Shown here one piece after another: positions 51,476 to 62,588 of a stretch of 64,000 bases of DNA. Location: positions 11,780,001 to 11,844,000 of the forward strand of contig OY987243.1 in NCBI GenBank assembly GCA_963920765.1, read 5' to 3'. A program made the position numbers and the translations under genes. This DNA comes from Ulota crispa (taxonomy: Eukaryota > Streptophyta > Bryopsida > Orthotrichales > Orthotrichaceae). A model generated the notes under the pieces. It worked only from the letters and a program-made list of their open reading frames with translations, did no database searches and was not told the origin of the DNA. The first letter of the stretch is position 1, and every line of letters begins with the position of its first letter.

Positions 51476-52420
51476 CATTTAAGGCCCAAAGAGTGTTGCA
51501 AAGAAAAATAAGACCAGTATTGCCCTTTTTTTGATGATTTATTTAAAATTCAAAAAATATATATATTTTTTGAGTATCAATTGTACAAAAGTGTAATATA
51601 GAAGTAAAACAACGTATGAAAAATATTCAGCCCATTTGACCAAACAGATTGTAAGGTTCTAATGTTTGAAATGAGAAAAACAACTTTTTTATTCTTGCAA
51701 GAGAAGGTCAACAGACTTTGAGCCCTCCTAAAGTAAAATTTTGTTGTACACAAAAAAAAAAATTGGCCATTCATAAGTATATGATGTTAGGTTCACTCGT
51801 TAACATTTTCAAAAGCAAATATTGACTCTAGCTTATTCTAAATCACCCTACAATGCAAAGAGGTTCAATGAATTGGCACTACATTAGTCATTTTTCATGA
51901 TTTCTTGTGCAGTAAAGAAGTTTTTTATCTGAAACCCAAACAGTGAAAAGTTAGAGGCAAAAATTTGAAAGAAGTGAAAAAAAATTCAAGAACTTGAATT
52001 TATGGAATGCAAGATAATAGGGCTTGAAGTTAGAAGAAACTATTTTTTCTTGAAACCACTTGGATATAGTTAACAAGATTTAACTCCTCTTAGATTGTGA
52101 TTTGTGAGCTCATTTTTTATTTTTTTATTTGAAAATTTTATACCATGTTTTATTAGTTATATACATGCTAAGTTTTAGAAGTTGATGAGCGTTTTAGCAT
52201 AAGATTCTCCAAAGATGCCTGAACTGCCCAAGGTGCCCAAATTCTTTTGGGTGTTTTTACTCTAGCATCCGATTGAAGTTTTTTTTTTCACACAAAGGGA
52301 TTCATTGTGTGCACCTTGTCTCCAAATTTTAGAGACATCCGCCAAAATTTGACTTAATAGGAACACGGGTACCAAAATTTCAACTGATTGTTGAACAAAC
52401 AATTGTCCTTTAGGAGTTAA
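51472..52420. mobile_element. Diverged TTAA-flanked element
   Basis: The left end is TTAACATTTAAGGCCC and the right end, inverted, is TTAACTCCTAAAGGACA, 949 bp, the same size class as family A. The left TTAA is shared with the preceding foldback. The interior differs from the other copies. Confidence 0.45.
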
Positions 52421-52499
52421 CTAATTTATAGATGTAAGAGCCAAGATGGCAACACCATCTTTGAACACAACTGGTAATCACGTAGGCTACAACTTGCAA

Positions 52500-53244
52500 T
52501 TAATCCCTAAAAGACCAACTATCCCCTCGGAGGACAACTGGGATATCGGGCATGTACTTACAAGTTACAACTAAACTACTTTGTGTGATTTTCTAAAACT
52601 TTCATGGAAGATGGGAAATTCAAAGATCTATGTGAGCATCTAAATTTTTCTTCATTTCAACATTGAAGAGGTTATACATGAATTTCTTGAAAAATGGGGG
52701 AGGGCAGGCAGCCTAAAAACTTCTTTAAAAACAAATTTTTTCCAAAATAAAAATATGAACCTGGTTTTTTAGGTTCACATATATGTGGGAAGCTTTACAT
52801 CATTCAATTTCAATTAATGAGATGAAAGTTATGAGAAGTTTTAGTTTGCAAACAAGTATGATTTTGAGAAACTCCATACCTACCTGCAAACTAAAACTTC
52901 TCATAACTTTCATCTCATCAATCAAAGTTGAATGATTTAAAAGCCCTCCACATACATATACGTCTAAAGAACCAGTTTCATTGATTTATATCAACAAAAT
53001 TAAAATTAAAAATAAATAAAAAAGGATTGCCCGAGTGCCTACCCTCCCCCATTTTTCCAAAAATTCATGCATAACTTCTTCAATAAATGTTGGAATGAAA
53101 AACAAAATTCTATGTCCATGTAAGTATTTGAGTTCCCCATCTTCCATAAAAGTCTTAGAAACTCATACAATGTAGTTTAGGTGTAAGTACATGCCCAAAA
53201 TCCCGATCGTCCTTCAAGGAACAATTGGTCCTTGAGGGGGCTAA
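52500..53244. mobile_element. Family A foldback, copy with long arms
   Basis: The ends are TTAATCCCTAAAAGACCA and GGTCCTTGAGGGGGCTAA, 745 bp. The left arm (about 52500-52870) is repeated inverted as the right arm (about 52880-53244), including the 'tcataactttcatctcat' block on both sides. Nearly the whole element can fold on itself. Confidence 0.75.
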
Positions 53245-53716
53245 CCCTTGAGCGCCCAAAGTTATTTTAGGATTTAGGAGAAAATGGAGGGGGGGTTTAA
53301 TGGCCACCATAGTTTAGAAAATTACATTCAAAAAAAGTGACCGTAGGATTTGAAAAAGGACTACTTTCTTTGCTGATGGGGACCAACCATGATTGTTTTC
53401 ATCGTACAAATTAAGGAAAAAAGTGAGATAAAGTTGTGGGCCCCAACAATAGGATCATGTCGCTAGGACGCTTAACCCTTGGGCGCCCAAGGGGCCAAAG
53501 TATGGCCCCTTGGTTTTGAAAAATTTCCTTGTTTGACCGTTATAATCTTTTCAATGGTACGGTGAAAGGACGTGTCTTTTTCCTTGGAACTCCAGGCTTG
53601 TGTTCACTACCAATTGGTATGGTTAATTTTTGTGGATCTCTTTAAATGATAGTTTGATTGGAATGAGTTCCAAAGGGTTTGGATGAGTGAACTTGTGCTG
53701 GGTGCTCGGGGGTTAA
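53241..53716. mobile_element. One or two TTAACCCTTG-type elements
   Basis: CTAACCCTTGAGCGCCC at 53241 and TTAACCCTTGGGCGCCC at 53472 are both left-type ends. GGTGCTCGGGGGTTAA at 53701-53716 is the only clear right-type end. Either a 245-bp element sits at 53472-53716, or it and an older truncated copy share this stretch. Confidence 0.4.
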
Positions 53717-54782
53717 ATAAGTTGCATTGCACATGGCAATCCATCACACGAACTAACGACATTACGGCCAAAAATCCTTCCAATCCGTGCATTCCCAGCT
53801 TACAAGAATAGAATAAGCACTTACAGTTAATCTCCGAGAAATCAAAGAAATACTGAATTGGGGGGCAGTACAGGAGCACGGGCGACCAATTGCAATTGAT
53901 AGCCGGGCAATTTCAAAGGGAAAAGAATTCCTAAAGAAAGGACAAAATGAAGGGGCACGGGCAGAGGCCAGAGGGGGGAAGGGCAGAGGCCAGAGGGGGG
54001 AAGGGCAGCCGGCAGGGGGCCGGCGGAAGCTTGGGGAGGGGGGTGCAAGCTGGTTCAGCCCAGGAAATGGGCTGATGCGGCAAGGAAAAGATTTGTCCCG
54101 TCAATCATAGCCCCGACTTGGATAGGATTCCGTAATGGTGCGTGGTCTTATTCTCCTCTTCCATTGGCCGCTACCCCGCTCTTTAACCCTTAAAGTAGGG
54201 TTAAAAGGACGGGCCTACAACCATGAATTTTCTATGGAATTACAATCATCTTTTGGAAGTGATTATGGCAATGTAATTAACATCAAATTTGAATATTAAA
54301 ATTTTATTAGAAGAAGGTATGTGCATACTACATGTATAGAAAATATTTATAGATTTTGGTGGAATTTTGAAATTATTGTAATGTTTTGAAACAAATGTTA
54401 AAAAATTCATATCATTTACAAAATGTATTTAATCATGTCAATTTTTTTACTATGGATGCAATTCACAATGAAGATCATCACGATGGAGTTTATCTTTGTA
54501 AAATTTAATACAATAATCATCTCATGGTAGTAGGTGCTCAACTTGTGATAATAATATATTTTTCAAAACTAAAAATATTTCAAAATTTAAAACACAAGAA
54601 GAAACTAGATTTGGTAAACTCTCTATTGCTAAGTAAGCTCAAACTCAAAACACATCATCTTAAGAGCTCACACTAAGTTTTGGTAAAAAGACCCTTGAAA
54701 CTTAAAATACACTACAAGGTGGTGCATATTTACTATTCAATTGGCAAGTGGGACCCTTGTGTGAACATTATGCATACAAAAG
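53717..54782. other. GC-rich block with a 22-bp tandem repeat, then AT-rich spacer
   Basis: The 22-bp unit GGGCAGAGGCCAGAGGGGGG plus AA is present twice at 53959-54002, with a partial third copy. A short TTAACCCTTAAAGTAGGGTTAA-like palindrome sits at 54183-54204. No gene is supported. Confidence 0.5.
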
Positions 54783-54784
54783 CT

Positions 54785-55690
54785 ATCCATGTATAGTACC
54801 AATTAATAAACATAGGTAGTTACCTATTTTGCAAGTCAAAGAACTTGCCCAATATAGACTATAGTTGGCATTCTCTTGTCTTAGCATCCTAGTTTTGTAA
54901 TTCTTGTGCAACCTCGATTATGTAAACCAAATTTTAGCTCCAAAAACTCAAATCCTATTTTTGATGAATTATTTTGTATTAAATTCATGGTTTTACACAA
55001 TAAATGATTGACAAACATTGGTGGTGAATTTTTAAGATATGATTGCATGGGTATGTAGGAAACATCCATGAGCACATCTTTTCTTTTTACAAACATCTTC
55101 AAAAGTTTAAAAATTCCTTCAATAGCAATTCTAATGTTGGGGTGATCATGACCAAATCTAGAAAATTGAACATATCAAAAATTTTAATTAGCTTTTTGCA
55201 GATAAACATACCATCATGCTCAAAGGTACAAACTTAATCATGATATATGATTTAAATAACAAAATATAATTACCATAAAGAAATATCTATTTTTCTAAAC
55301 TTGGTCGTGATCACCCCAACGTTAGAATTGCTATTGAAGGAATTTTAAACTTTTGAAGATATTTGTAAAAAGAAAAGATGTGCTCATGGATGTTTCCTAC
55401 ATACCCATGCAATCATATCTTAAAAATTCACCACCAATGTTTGTCAATCATTTATTGTGTAAAACCATGAATTTAATACAAAATAATTCATCAAAAATGA
55501 GATTTGAGTTTTTTGGAGCTAAAATTTGGTTTACATAATTGAGATTGCACAAAAATTACAAAACTAGGATACTAAGACAAGAGAATGCCAACTATAGTCT
55601 ATATTGGGCAAGTTCTTTGAATTGCAAAATAGGTAACTACCTATCTTTATTAACTAATACTAAACATGTACTAAAATGTATTATCTATGT
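54785..55690. repeat. Large palindrome with arms of about 385 bp
   Basis: The left arm (about 54785-55168) and right arm (about 55289-55690) are inverted copies around a loop of roughly 120 bp. As one proof, the ORFs 54881-55102 (minus) and 55353-55538 (plus) encode the same peptide for over 45 residues. The outer parts near TAGGTAGTTACCTAT drift. No terminal duplication was recognised. A transcript across it would fold into a long double-stranded RNA. Confidence 0.85.
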
Positions 55691-56233
55691 TCCAACAAAA
55701 TTTAGGATGAGAAACCATGTTATTCCGCTTCCGTAGTTACACTTAGTCATTTAAAAGCTAGAAATTGGTTGCAATGACATTCAATGGTCAAGGCCTGGTT
55801 CAGACTAGAGGTTGGACAAAGCAGCAAAATTGGCACCCTTGCCGGTAGTTTGTCAATTGGAAACTTTTCCATAACATTGTGTGTCATCCAAGAGTGTGTT
55901 TCTATTGGACAAGTTTGGTACCACCCTTGGAGCAAGCCCCAAAACTTCACTAAGGTAGGAGCACCCATAAGCATTGGTGTCTCCATAACTGTCACCTCTA
56001 AAATTGTGAGATAAATAGATGTAATTACAAGGATGTACAACATGTGAACATGAAACCTTAGTGTTGGTTATGGGTACAATGGCAGTTTGCTCTTTGAAAA
56101 TTCACGACTTATTCTCATAGTATCCAAACGATACATTTGAAAGTGCAAACTCATTATTTTTCTGTTGCTAACATGATTCTACAATTTGCTAGATGTTTCT
56201 TAATAGTCATCATGTTCAAAACCCTTAAACTGA

Positions 56234-57523
56234 GGGCGGCTTCACATTATGACCGGCCAAGTCGAGAGGCCATCAAATTGAGTGGCCAAACTTTGCTGAG
56301 AGGCCAAGAAAATCTGCTGTAAATAGACAATAAATGCTGAAAGTAACAACAGTAAATGTTGAAACTAATGGCCTCTTGCCCATCGTTTGGGTCTCCATTT
56401 TTGCTAGACCCAAAATTCCCTTAGAGAGGCCGTCAACCTTGGATGATAAAGTGCTGCCATGTAGGCAAATGGGGGATGATGGCCTTTTGGCCTCTAGCCC
56501 CTAAAGGATTGTTTCTCTGTTTGGGGGACAAATGGATTTTGGGCACGGACCTATGGTTAAACTATTTTGTACAATTTTTTGAAACTTTTATTGTAAGTGG
56601 GGAATTCAAAGATCTATGTGGGCATCTAATTTTTCCTTCATTTTGACATTTGATGAAGAAATTATGCATGATTTTAAGAAAATTTGGGGAGGACTGCACT
56701 TCCAGGCAGCCCAAAAATTTCTTTAAAAATTACATTTTTTGAAATTTTTTTTGAAGTTGGTTTGTTAGATTTTTTTATATGTAAGTAGCTTTGAATCATT
56801 CAATTTCAATCAATGAGATGAAAGTTATGAGGAGTTTTTGTTTGCGGGTAGTTAGGGACTCTCTACTCTAAAATGAACTTTGAAGTCCTTTATTTTACTC
56901 AATTTTCATTATTTTAGAAAAAACATTAAACCAAAAGAAGTAGATTGTTTATCGCAATGTTACAACCATTGAGATTTGCATTTTTCACTTCAGTAATTGA
57001 ATTCTTAACAATTTAGTATTTTGACTCATTCTCTACTTCTTTATACTTACTATTTTTTTCCCATGTGTTGTATAGTTCCAATTGATTTGAAAATTGTCCA
57101 ACATATAACTAACTTGATCTCCTACATGGGAAAAATAAACCTCAACTTTGTGTAGAGTAATTTTTTTGATATAAGAGTGGTTAAAGACTTCTGAAATTTT
57201 TGGGCAGCAGGGAAAAAAACTTTTTTTGCACTTTAAATGTAAATATCTCACTCCTCGCCATCTAAATTGACTTTACTTTTTCCCACAAGTTCCTCTACCA
57301 GTCTAGAGCAAGATCCTACGCTTAGATTTTAAAAAAACAAATTTTCTTACTTTTGTACTCATTCCCCCTAGTAGTGGCAGTTATCAGTGACTTTAACTTG
57401 AGGAAAAGGCTCAGTCCTTTAGGGGCTTGTGTGAAGAATGAGCGGCCGGACTCTTGATTTCGTGCAATGTAATTGGTGTAGACTTATGGCCTCTCGACCT
57501 TCGGCCATAGTGTGAAGCCGCCC
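56234..57523. mobile_element. GGGCGGCTTCACA-ended element inside the MITE
   Basis: The terminal inverted repeats GGGCGGCTTCACA and TGTGAAGCCGCCC continue imperfectly through ATGGCCG and GAGAGGCC. The flanking triplets TGA and TAA are close to the TTA/TAA target of PIF/Harbinger MITEs. It is interrupted by a family A element. Confidence 0.7.
56498..57425 (+). mobile_element. Family A element, innermost of the nest
   Basis: It starts CCCCTAAAGGATT and ends CCTTTAGGGG, 928 bp, with the interior like 46314-47267 (both the 'gagatgaaagttatgag' and 'cctcaactttg' blocks). The flanking four bases are CTAG on the left and CTTG on the right. They are not TTAA but nearly match each other, which suggests that the four flanking bases are a target duplication and not part of the element. 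Confidence 0.75.
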
Positions 57524-57592
57524 TAACGCTTATGGGTGTTTCTACCTTATCTTGGTCACTGACGTGACTATAGTGGTTGGTGAACATGAATG

Positions 57593-58515
57593 TTAACCCC
57601 TAAAGGACCAGACCCTCTTTTATAGAAACATAGTGATTCTAGGCAGGTACTTGTGGTTGGAGCTTTTGATATTTTATGCTGGAATTTTAATAGAATGTGG
57701 GACGAGGTTTATCTCTCATATGCACTAAATTTCATGACATTTGGAGTTATGAGTAAAGAATAATGGCCTAATATGTTGTTTTTTACGTTTAATGGGCAGC
57801 CTAGGCAGATTTTTAAAAACCACTTTTTTCAAAAACAAAATTTTTAGATTGGTTGAGTAGATTTATGTGAATGTAGGAAGCTTTGAATCGTTCCATTTTG
57901 ATCAACAAGATGAAAGTTATGAGGATTTTTAGTTTGCGGGTAGTTATGGATTCACTACTCTAAAATTAACTCTAAAGTCCTTTATTTTACTCAATTTTCA
58001 TTATTTTGGAAAAAAAAAACAAAACGAAAGGATGTAGATTGAATATTACAACAGTACAAACACTGGGATTGGCAGTTTTCATTTCCATAATTAAATTCCT
58101 AACAATTTTGTGTTTTTAATCATTCTCTACTTCTTTTTACTTACTATTTTTTTTCCATATGTTATACAATTCCAAATGATTTGAAACTTTTTTAACATGT
58201 ACTTTACCGAAGTGGAATAAGGAATTTAGAGAAGCACCACCCACATGACCTTTTTTCCTTAGGAATTTCACAATCCCAAGGGTAGATGCCCGATTTTTCA
58301 CAAGATGTTTTTGAATATTCAAACCATTCTAACTTCCAATCCAAGCGGCGGAAAACTCTGAATTTTTTTCCACATCTTCTAAAACTATTCTTCTACAAGA
58401 TCCTACGGTCACATATGATTAAAAATATTTTTGTTTTCAAATTTGGTTGATGCTCTAAAAAAGACAGTTTTGGAGAATTTTTGGTAAAAACTTTGCTTAG
58501 ACCTTTAGAGGTTAA
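57593..58515 (+). mobile_element. TTAA-flanked element, family A2 copy 2
   Basis: The ends are TTAACCCCTAAAGGACCA and ACCTTTAGAGGTTAA, 923 bp. It is nearly collinear and near-identical with 48694-49615. Only scattered substitutions are seen in the compared 58020-58330 block. Confidence 0.85.
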
Positions 58516-58993
58516 AGTACCAAACAAACCCTCAGTTTGAACTCTGTACCGGACAAAAATCATATTTCAACCAATCATGTTTGAAAAAATTTCAGCCGGT
58601 CGGTAGTCTGAATCGGGCCTACGTGAGCACCAATGGTACCGCGTCCTTCACATGCTGGCAGTCCCAAAATCTCATCGGACGGCTGTCTGAGTCCCGAAGA
58701 AGATGCGGCCATTGATTGCTCGACACGGCAGAAGGCGCGATGCGACTGGGGCCACGTTCATCAGCTCTTTCGTCCCCGTCTTCATCCTTCAATCGCGTGC
58801 GTGGTTTGCTATTGCAACCACTCCGTGCGTCCCACTTGGCCTTCTCTCAGGGGATCCGTGATAAGTTCACTGGGCGCCCTCTATTGCTCAGTAGTTTCCT
58901 TTTCTGCTTACAGTCCATCCAACAGAACCTACAGAAAATTGGCGGATGGATAGAATGAGGTGGATAGTTCTTCATCCGTTCCTGAAGCCTTTA
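58516..58993. other. Moderately GC-rich spacer, no gene assigned
   Basis: Two overlapping plus-strand ORFs of 80-106 codons exist (58633-58953 and 58716-58958) but encode no familiar motif. They probably reflect the higher GC content. Confidence 0.4.
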
Positions 58994-59871
58994 GAGCATC
59001 TCCACCCCAGCTGCCAGGCCGGGCTCATCAAGCTGCCAGGCTGGGCTCATCAAGCTGCCAGGCCAGGCTCATCAGGCTGGCAGGCTGCGGGGTGGGAGGC
59101 AAAGCGGGGGGCGACGAGGAGACTCTCGAAGTCCCACCCGGGCCGGAGCTTGGGCCGCTGGGCCGTCCAAATCTCAAAATTGTTGCCTGACCAAAATCAT
59201 GCATTCCGTCCATGCACCATGTGTCGAAAGCATATTGGTAAGTCCAACCGCCATTTTTCCTTCCCAGGCCACCATCTGGGAAGGATTTGGCGGGGTTGTA
59301 CGCCCAAACCCGGCTAGCCGCACCCCCGACCTAGCAATGCCAGCGCGGGGTGGGGTGCCAATTTCCCCCGCCCCGCTAGGCTTGCGCTTTGGCTGCGAGC
59401 TCGCGGACGGGTGAAGATGGCCTTAGGCCAAATCCACCTGAACCGCTGGCTTGGCTTACAATGCCGGCCTAGCGGGTCCGAGAACTCCAGGCCTCTTCCA
59501 CCTAGTGCCGGTAGCGCTAAGCTGGAGGGGGTGGCTTGCTGGCCGGGGGAGGTCAAACCCGCCATATTCCTCCCGGATGGCGGGTGGGAGGAGAAATATG
59601 CCGAGGCCAACTCCTAATGCCAAGTCGCCACATGTCTGACAAATATTTGCAACGATAGTATCCAATTTGTAGGTGCCAAGTGTCAAGCAGCCATTTGCTG
59701 AAGGAACACTAGTTTGGTAACCGGGAACCTTGAACGGGATAGCGGTGTGTGAGGGCCTGGACAGGGTGGGCCGCGAGAGCTCCCCCGCTACCCCGCTACC
59801 CCGTTGTGCTCTTCCACCCAGCTGCCTGCTGGGCTGGAGAGCCTTGCTTGGCGGTCGGGGTGGAGATACTC
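58994..59871. mobile_element. GC-rich element with GAGCATCTCCACCCC ends
   Basis: The left end GAGCATCTCCACCCC and the inverted right end GAGTATCTCCACCCC (14 of 15) are flanked by TTA on both sides (58991-58993 and 59872-59874). A 3-bp TTA duplication fits PIF/Harbinger-type elements. The interior is far more GC-rich than the rest of the window, which explains the local GC island. The many overlapping ORFs here are not credible genes. Confidence 0.7.
59009..59085. repeat. 22-bp tandem repeat
   Basis: The unit AGCTGCCAGGCCGGGCTCAT plus CA occurs at 59009, 59031 and 59053, with a partial fourth copy. It lies at the left edge of the GC-rich element. Confidence 0.85.
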
Positions 59872-59884
59872 TTAGGGGTTTAAG

Positions 59885-60611
59885 TTAACCCCTAAAGGAC
59901 CACTTGTCCCTACGGGGGACAAATGAGATTTTGGGCATGTACTTGTGGCTAAAATACTTTGTGTAATATTTTGAAACTTTTATGGGAGATGGGGATTTTG
60001 AAGATCTTTGTGGGCATCTAATTTTTACCTCATTCCAACATTCATTGAAGAAGTTAAAAATGAAGTTATGAGAATTTTAGTTCGGCATTCAGGCCAAAAA
60101 TTTCCGTAAAAATTTTATTTTTGTAAAATAAAAATTTGAGGTTAGTTCTTTAGACTTACATATATGTGGGAAGCTTTGAATCATTCAATTCTAATTGATG
60201 AGATGAAAGTTATGAGAAGTTTTAGTTTGCAGGTAGGTGTGGAAAATCTCAAAACTATGCCTATACTTCAACAAAAGCTTCTCATAACTTTCATCTCATC
60301 AATTAGAATTGAATGATTCAAAGCTTCTCACATATATGTAAGTCTAAACAACTAACCTCAAATTTTTGTTTTAAAAAATGTAATTTTTAAAGAAATTTTT
60401 GGGCTGCCCGCCAAACTAAAACTCTCATAAATTCATTTTTAACTTCTTCAATAAATGTCGAAATGAGGTAAAAATTAGATGCCCACACAAATCTTTGAAT
60501 TCCCCATCTTCCATAAAAGTTTCAAAATATTACACAAAGTAGTTTAGCCATAAGTACATGCCCAAAATCCCATTTGTCCCCCTTTGGGACAAGTGGTCCT
60601 TTAGGGGTTAA
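59885..60611. mobile_element. Family A foldback, best-preserved copy
   Basis: TTAACCCCTAAAGGACCA and its exact inverse TGGTCCTTTAGGGGTTAA bound a 727-bp unit. The arms (about 59885-60235 and 60262-60611) pair almost throughout, including TTGTCCC...GGGGGACAA palindromes near each end. Non-coding. Confidence 0.9.
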
Positions 60612-60923
60612 GGTAGGAACAGCCATAAGCGTTAGTGCCCCCATAACCGTCACCTCTAATATCTTAACAAATTTGTAGAAGTAAATAGGTGTAATTACAA
60701 GGATGTACGCCGTGTGAATATGAAACCTTAGTGTTGGTTATGGGTATAATGGTAGGTTGCTCTTTAAAAATTCACAACTTATTCTCATAATATCCAAATA
60801 CACTCAAAAGTGCAAACTCATTATTTTTCTGTTGCTAACATGATCCTAAAATTTGCTAGATGTTTATTACTAGTCATCATGTTCAAAACCCTTAAACTAA
60901 AGCTTATGGGTGTTCCTACCTTA
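60609..60923. mobile_element. AAGGTAGG-type MITE, uninterrupted copy
   Basis: The left end TAAGGTAGGAACAGCCATAAGC and right end GCTTATGGGTGTTCCTACCTTA form a long inverted repeat, 315 bp, with TA at both outer edges. Collinear with 55951-56230. It abuts family A elements on one side and another foldback on the other. Confidence 0.8.
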
Positions 60924-61152
60924 GAGGTAGGTTGGGTGTACCTAGATCTGATTGTGGACCTAATGGTATCCTTATGTACGCATGGTGGTGATTTTACAAC
61001 TCAAATCTAGATAAGCTATAGATGGCTTGTTTCTTGTATCCCAACAAATAAGCTATCTATGACGTGCCTAGATTTTAGTTGTAAAATCACCACCGTATGT
61101 GCATATGCATGCCATTAGGTACACGGTCAGATTTGGGTACACTTACCTTAGT
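60921..61152. mobile_element. Foldback element with arms of about 100 bp
   Basis: The left arm from TTAGAGGTAGGTTGGGTGTACC to about 61019 is inverted from about 61046 to 61151. Shared blocks include GATTTTACAACT and AGCTAT-AGATGGCTTGTT/AAATAAGCTATCTATG. The terminal bases resemble the neighbouring AAGGTAGG ends. Confidence 0.75.
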
Positions 61153-61854
61153 CACACCATCTTTACTCCATTCTCAATCTTTAGAGAATAAAGATGTGAT
61201 AGTTTTTACCTTGATTTGAGGAAGCTTCATTCTTTGAAGATTTAAAATCTATTCTCTTCATCTTCAAACGAGAAGAATGGGATGAAGAAGACTTTGCATG
61301 CAAAGTTTTTATTTAAGTTTGTCCTTGTCACCCGCATTCTTCTTGTTTTTATCCTTTCTCCTTCTGCTTTCACGCTAGCTCCTTTTGCTTTCATTACCAA
61401 GCAAGCCACTCTCCATTTTTCACTTCCCACAAAAAGAAATCACACCTTCTTCATGGAAAAGTGCTTCCATTAATTTGTACTTCAACTCCACAACTTTTCA
61501 TTCTTTGTAGAAATTTCATTCTCAAAAAAGTGTGACTATCCCTATTGTTTGTTTCTTTGTGTAGAAATGTACATCCGGCCGTTCTTTCCATGCCCCATAT
61601 TGCCCACTGCAATCTCCAAATTGGATTGGTGGACAGGTTGAAAACAAAGAGTTGTAGCTTTACACTATGTCTTGCAATCACATATGACTCATGATTATGA
61701 TTGATATGTCTTATGTTCCTAGTTCAAATTTCTTTAAAACTGCTTTTTAATGGAAGCGAGGTAGCTTTCTTTGGAGGATTTGGTGCTAAGAAAGTAGAAC
61801 TTAGTTTTAAGAATTGGAATTATCAACAATGGAACTAGTTTTCCAATTTCTTTT
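61153..61854. other. No gene recognised
   Basis: Short ORFs on both strands (about 60-76 codons) with no known motif. Confidence 0.4.
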
Positions 61855-62588
61855 GTAGAAAAATTGGATAGACCATTGGCCCTTTTGGGGGCCAAATCGG
61901 ATTTTGGGCATGTACCTATGGTTACACTACTTTGTGCGATTTTTTGAAATTTTTATGGAACATCAAGAATTCAAAAATCTACTTGGGCATATAAATTTTT
62001 AAAATTTTGACATTTATTGAAGAAGCAAAAAGTGAAAATTTGGAAAACGGAGGTGGGCGGGCAGTCAAAAAACTTTTTTAAAAATTGCATTTTTTTCAAA
62101 TAAAAATATGAAATAGGTTCTTTATACTTATATATATGTGGGGGGTTTTGAATCATTCAATTTTGATTGATGAGATGAAAATTATGAGAAGTTTTAGTTT
62201 GTAGGTAGATATGGTTTTAAGAGGCTCCATACCTACCCGCAAACCAAAACTTCTCATAACTTTCATCTCATTTATCAAGATTGAATGATTCAAAGCCCCC
62301 CCCCCCACATATATATAAGTCTAAAGAACCTATTTTGTATTTTTATTTGAAAAAAATGCAATTTTAAAGAAGTTTTTTGACTGCCCGCCCAACCCCATTT
62401 TCCAAATTTTCATTTTTAACTTCTTCAATAAATGTTGAAATGAAGAAAAATTTAGATGCCCACACAAATCTTTGAATTCTTGATGTTCCATAAAAATTTC
62501 AAAAAATTGCACAAAAGTAGTTTAGCCATAGGTACATGCCCAAAATCCCATTTGTCTCCCGAAGGGACAACGGTTCTTTAGGAGTTAA
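61855..62588. mobile_element. Family A foldback with decayed left end
   Basis: The right end is GGTTCTTTAGGAGTTAA. The left end has lost the TTAACCCC start but retains 'gaccattggccc' and 'attttgggcatgtacctatgg'. Long inverted arms meet near 62215. A run of nine C residues lies at about 62298-62306. Confidence 0.7.

Larger units (their letters stand above)
55951..57549. mobile_element. AAGGTAGG-type MITE carrying a nested insertion
   Basis: It starts TAAGGTAGGAGCACCCATAAGC and ends with the inverted form ending CTACCTTA. Its sequence follows the uninterrupted copy at 60609-60923 up to 'cccttaaact', where a 1.29-kb element intervenes, and then resumes 'gcttatgggtgtt'. The flanks are compatible with a TA target, as in mariner/Stowaway-type MITEs. 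Confidence 0.75.

Noticed and set aside
54881-55538. Same peptide on both strands as a duplicated small gene
   Set aside because: It follows from the palindrome arms. No start context or known motif supports translation.
55951-57549. The whole nest as one 1.6-kb element
   Set aside because: The copy at 60609-60923 lacks the inner 1.29 kb, and each layer has its own inverted termini.
59000-59690. Many overlapping ORFs on both strands
   Set aside because: They lie in the GC-rich inverted-repeat element, where stop codons are rare by composition. No motif is shared with known proteins.
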